Below are positions 5,645 to 8,121 of a DNA stretch of 8,121 nt, piece by piece. The notes beneath the pieces were generated by a model. It saw only the letters and a program-made list of their open reading frames with translations. It ran no database searches and was not told where the DNA came from. Position 1 is the first letter of the stretch. Each line of letters opens with the position of its first letter. Source of the stretch: JADFSZ01 sp022560555 [NCBI: PVC group bacterium] (GTDB taxonomy: Bacteria; GCA-001730085; JADFSZ01); assembly GCA_022560555.1 (NCBI GenBank), contig JADFSZ010000078.1, positions 1 through 8,121 on the forward strand, given 5' to 3'. A program made the translations under genes and the position numbers.

Positions 5645-6016
5645 ATGGTTGAAATTAAAATCAGAGTGTATAACACCCGAGGGGAAGCCAGCCGTTTTAT
5701 TTATGTGGTTGATATCATCGGTATACTCGATACAAATTCTTTCCCCGAGTTTGAGGAGAAATTAACCGGCATCTTAGACGGGAGCGGCTACAATATTGTG
5801 CTGAATTGCCGCCATTTGGAATTTATTAGCAGCACATGTCTGGGATTGCTGCTGAAAGTTGTCCATTCCGCTCGACAAAAGGGAGGAGATTTATGTCTCC
5901 TGAATCCATCTGCTTCAATCCAAAAAGTTATCAAGATTTTAGGGTTTTCGAAATTTTTTCGTGTCTTTCAGGATGAAGAAAAAGTCGTGTTATATTTTAA
6001 CAAAAAAAATAAGTAG
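5645..6016 (+). CDS. STAS-domain protein, anti-sigma factor antagonist type
   Basis: A 123-residue single-domain STAS protein of the SpoIIAA/RsbV type. These cytosolic proteins bind a partner-switching kinase/anti-sigma factor and are controlled by phosphorylation. The order fits: a first strand with 'VVDIIGILDT' (21-30), a helix 'FPEFEEKLTGIL', then 'IVLNCRHLEFISSTCLGLLL' (51-70), then 'GGDLCLLNPSASIQKVIKIL', a typical STAS C-terminal half. The phospho-site segment differs from the D-S-S-G of SpoIIAA: it reads S-S-T-C (62-65), with Thr64 where the phosphorylated Ser would be, Ser for Asp and Cys for Gly. Other STAS proteins have S-S-A-G there, so the role may be phosphorylation-independent. 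No kinase or phosphatase partner is in the window. The start is the first ATG of the frame, but it has no convincing ribosome binding site; GGAAG at 5621-5625 is too far, so it may depend on coupling. Confidence 0.85.
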   Translation: MVEIKIRVYNTRGEASRFIYVVDIIGILDTNSFPEFEEKLTGILDGSGYNIVLNCRHLEFISSTCLGLLLKVVHSARQKGGDLCLLNPSASIQKVIKILGFSKFFRVFQDEEKVVLYFNKKNK

Positions 6017-6060
6017 ATATTTTTCTGAGCCGTGGTTCTCCATTTAAGGTATATTGCAAG

Positions 6061-7293
6061 ATGAACCCCTATCTCGTTTTTATCCTTTTTGTCCTCGTTG
6101 GAAGTTTTATTATTAGGTGCCTTGGGGATGTTTTGAACATTCGGAATAGTAAAAATCATATTCCTCAAGAGTTTGTGGGGGTTTATGACACCGACCTCTA
6201 CCAAAAGTCTCAAACCTATCTTAAAGAAAACACAGTTTTTTGTCTTGTCTCATCAGGCGTTTTTTTGGCTGTGCAAGTCATGTTTATCTGCTTGGGAGGG
6301 TTTGATAGTGTGGACAGACTAGCAAGATCGTTTTCCTTGTCTCATATTCCGACGGGGATGATTTTCGCGCTCAGCTGTTTTTTTCTTTACCAAATTGTGA
6401 GTTTACCATTCAGTGTTTATCGGACTTTTATTTTGGAAGAAAAGTATGGGTTTAACCGTACGAAGGCTAAAACATTTATTGGAGACCTTGTTAAAGGGTG
6501 GGTGTTGGTATTTTTTTTGGGGGGTCTGATCTGGAGCATTCTGTTGTGGCTGTTCGGAGCCTTAGGGGATAAAGCCTGGGCTGTTTGTTGGGGAGTTGTA
6601 GCTGTTTACGAATTGTTTATCATGACGATTGCTCCCGGGCTTATACTCCCTCTTTTTAACAAATTTCAACCCCTTGAGGCCGGGGAATTAAAAGACTCGA
6701 TTGAAGCCTATGCCAAAGAACAGGACTTTCGTATCAATGGAATTTTTGTGATGGATGGATCACGCCGATCAACAAAAACCAATGCTTTTTTTACGGGCTT
6801 TGGGAGATATAGGCGCATTGTTTTATTTGATACATTGATTCAAAATCATTCTGTGGATGAGCTTGTATCGGTTCTTGCGCATGAAGTTGGACATTACAAG
6901 AGAAGACATATTCAAAAGCACCTGGCTTTATCGATCGCGATTATGGGCATAATGTTTTATTTGATGGGGATTTTTATGAACCATCAGGGGCTGTTCGATG
7001 CCTTTCGTATGACACATACGTCTATTTACGCGGGGATCTTTTTCTTTGCTTATTTGTATGTTCCATTCGCTTTTTTTATTGGAATTTTAGAGAATGCTTT
7101 GTCAAGAAAACATGAATATGAAGCCGATGCCTTTGCGTGTCGAACCAGAAAAAACAAAGAATCTATGGGGACCGCTTTGAAAAAACTTGCGAAGGATAAT
7201 TTAAGTAATCTCACCCCTCATCCTCTTAAGATATGGCTTGAGTATAGCCACCCGCCTATTCTTGCACGATTGAAACATATCGAAGAACTCTGA
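6061..7293 (+). CDS. M48 family zinc metalloprotease, Ste24/CAAX-protease-like, multi-pass membrane
   Basis: A 410-residue integral membrane peptidase. Hydrophobic segments lie near residues 4-19, 58-79, 98-120, 146-167, 172-198, 288-306 and 322-342, consistent with the seven-helix Ste24 barrel. The N-terminal M48_N region carries 'EEKYGFNR' (126-133), typical of Ste24. The catalytic core has 'MDGSRRSTKTNAFFTGFG', then 'VLAHEVGHYKRRH' with zinc ligands His274 and His278 and catalytic Glu275, then 'NALSRKHEYEADAFA', where Glu352 of the E-x-x-A-D motif is the expected third ligand. The C-terminal 'YSHPPILARLKHIE' is also conserved. In eukaryotes Ste24 trims prenylated CAAX proteins. Bacteria mostly lack that substrate, so a role in membrane-protein quality control is likelier, by inference. 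It is 44 bases after the STAS gene. The ribosome binding site is weak (AAGG 6046-6049, 11 bases away). A second in-frame TGA directly follows the stop. Confidence 0.95.
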   Translation: MNPYLVFILFVLVGSFIIRCLGDVLNIRNSKNHIPQEFVGVYDTDLYQKSQTYLKENTVFCLVSSGVFLAVQVMFICLGGFDSVDRLARSFSLSHIPTGMIFALSCFFLYQIVSLPFSVYRTFILEEKYGFNRTKAKTFIGDLVKGWVLVFFLGGLIWSILLWLFGALGDKAWAVCWGVVAVYELFIMTIAPGLILPLFNKFQPLEAGELKDSIEAYAKEQDFRINGIFVMDGSRRSTKTNAFFTGFGRYRRIVLFDTLIQNHSVDELVSVLAHEVGHYKRRHIQKHLALSIAIMGIMFYLMGIFMNHQGLFDAFRMTHTSIYAGIFFFAYLYVPFAFFIGILENALSRKHEYEADAFACRTRKNKESMGTALKKLAKDNLSNLTPHPLKIWLEYSHPPILARLKHIEEL

Positions 7294-7318
7294 TGAAGGG
7301 GAATTAAAAAACTTTTAA

Positions 7319-7468
7319 AATAGGAAGGGCCGTGCAAATTTTTTAATTTTGTTTGATGATGAAAATTATAGAGATAAGTTTATTATAAAAGTTTCAAAAG
7401 GCGAAAAAGAAATCAAGCATAGCGTGGATTTTCTTACGCCAACACCGATTAAATTAATATTAAAGTAA
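7319..7468 (+). pseudogene. Short open frame, possible C-terminal remnant of an unknown protein
   Basis: Between the protease gene (ends 7293) and the next gene (starts 7476) there is no complete gene. One frame stays open for 49 codons after an in-frame TAA at 7316-7318 and ends with TAA at 7466-7468, 7 bases before the next start. Its translation reads like a real protein tail, with a polar/hydrophobic alternation as in a beta-rich domain ('FIIKVSKGEKEIKHSVDF', then 'LTPTPIKLILK'). It has no ATG or GTG before codon 36 and no ribosome binding site; the only early start option is a TTG at 7349. It may be the end of a gene cut off at a recombination or assembly junction, or a chance open frame. 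I recognise no family. Confidence 0.35.
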
Positions 7469-7475
7469 AAATAAA

Positions 7476-8121
7476 ATGGAAAATCAAAATTCTGTCCCTA
7501 CTCGCCCCGATGAAGCTACGGCGGAGCAGGTAGTAGATGTTTCGAAGGGACAAAATCTAATGATTCCCGGCGCAATAATTCTTGCGGGTATCATAATTGC
7601 GGGAGCAGTAGTTTATTCTAACGGCTCTGCCTCCACGACAAATTTAGGGAACACCGGACAAGCGGCGATAGGAGGCAACGCGGGGGCCGCAGAAAATGTA
7701 AAACCAGTAACAAAGGACGACCATATTCGCGGAGACATAAATGCCCCAGTTACAATTGTAGAATTTTCGGATCTCCAGTGCCCATTTTGTAAAAGGTTCC
7801 ATGTAACAATGAAGCAGATTATAGAAAATTACGATGGTAAAGTTGCCTGGGTGTATAGGCATTTTCCCCTTGAGGCCATTCATTCAAGAGCGCGGGGAGA
7901 GGCTGAGGGAGCTGAGTGCGCGGCGGAATTGGGCGGTAACGATGCTTTCTGGGCATTTACAGACGCTATTTTTGAAGCAGAGCCAAATGTTAGCCTTGCG
8001 GATCTTCCACAAATCGCCGAAAGCGTAGGAGTCAATAAAATAGATTTTAAGACGTGTCTCGATGAAAGGCGCTATAAAGACGAGGTTCAGGCGGATCTTG
8101 ATGATGCTACAAATTCTGGCG
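7476..8121 (+). CDS. DsbA-family thiol:disulfide oxidoreductase, membrane-anchored (partial, 3' end outside window)
   Basis: An ATG at 7476 opens a frame that stays open to the right edge, 215 codons plus one base. Residues 1-28 are a polar N-terminus; 29-47 ('MIPGAIILAGIIIAGAVVY') are a membrane anchor; 48-82 are a Gly/Ala/Asn/Thr-rich linker. A thioredoxin-fold DsbA domain (DsbA/Thioredoxin_4 type) starts at 'RGDINAPVTIVEFSDLQCPF', with the redox motif C102-P-F-C105. The typical continuation 'WVYRHFPLEAIH' and a helical insertion follow. The cis-Pro segment and C-terminus lie outside. It would oxidise or isomerise disulfides in exported proteins. Domain order and sequence style strongly resemble DsbA proteins of Patescibacteria (Parcubacteria), unlike the genes to the left. 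Ile is encoded by ATA six times in 215 codons, which by eye is clearly more frequent than in ppdK. No Shine-Dalgarno precedes the start. This may mark a transfer or a chimeric contig end. Confidence 0.9.
   Translation, partial: MENQNSVPTRPDEATAEQVVDVSKGQNLMIPGAIILAGIIIAGAVVYSNGSASTTNLGNTGQAAIGGNAGAAENVKPVTKDDHIRGDINAPVTIVEFSDLQCPFCKRFHVTMKQIIENYDGKVAWVYRHFPLEAIHSRARGEAEGAECAAELGGNDAFWAFTDAIFEAEPNVSLADLPQIAESVGVNKIDFKTCLDERRYKDEVQADLDDATNSG

Noticed and set aside
7644-8028. Open frames at 7644-7883 (minus) and 7834-8028 (plus)
   Set aside because: Both lie inside the DsbA-like coding region in other frames and show no domain. The frame from 7476 carries the TM anchor and CPFC motif.
1-8121. 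CRISPR array, insertion sequence, prophage or toxin-antitoxin pair
   Set aside because: I found no regularly spaced direct repeats, transposase, integrase or toxin-like gene. The palindromes at 4651-4837 are not arranged as an array and have no visible target-site duplication.

Overview
The window looks like bacterial chromosome from an uncultured, Gram-negative-type lineage of moderate GC. Every supported gene is on the + strand and density is high. The glyS-ppdK neighbourhood, an RpoS-like sigma factor, a YfgM-like membrane-anchored TPR protein and a Ste24-type protease together would fit a lineage such as Omnitrophota (OP3). That placement is an inference from gene style and synteny, not a demonstrated assignment. 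The last ~800 bases look different and resemble Patescibacteria (CPR/Parcubacteria) sequence.

Layout, left to right: (1) 2-238, the 3' end of glyS. (2) A sigma70-type promoter at 294-322 and an untranslated leader. (3) A compact unit: ppdK (425-3211), a group-2 sigma factor (3221-4057), apt (4074-4598) and a tRNA-Arg(CCT) (4599-4672). Gaps are 9, 16 and 0 nt, so one transcript from the 294-322 promoter is likely. (4) A 271-base intergenic stretch (4673-4943) rich in inverted repeats: a downstream near-complement of the tRNA T arm, a 21-bp inverted repeat whose loop holds a Shine-Dalgarno-like AGGAG and an ATG, and a further 7-bp hairpin. (5) A second run of genes: TPR membrane protein (4944-5615), STAS-domain protein (5645-6016) and M48/Ste24-like membrane metalloprotease (6061-7293). 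(6) 7294-7475, no complete gene but an open frame ending at 7468 that looks like the tail of a protein. (7) From 7476 to the window end, the first 215 codons of a membrane-anchored DsbA-family thiol oxidoreductase, open at the edge.

The first unit joins central carbon/PEP metabolism (PPDK), purine salvage (APT), transcription control (sigma) and translation (tRNA-Arg, glyS). PPDK and APT both touch adenylate and pyrophosphate pools: PPDK interconverts ATP + pyruvate + Pi with AMP + PEP + PPi, and APT makes AMP and PPi from adenine and PRPP. The grouping is therefore metabolically coherent, although co-regulation is not proven. The second group is about the cell envelope (TPR anchor, membrane protease), with a STAS protein of unknown partner.

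I do not see an obvious new defence or mobile system. The parts most worth a second look are the tRNA-linked palindromic region at 4651-4837 and the apparent compositional and taxonomic break after 7293. The break may be a lateral transfer or an assembly chimera.
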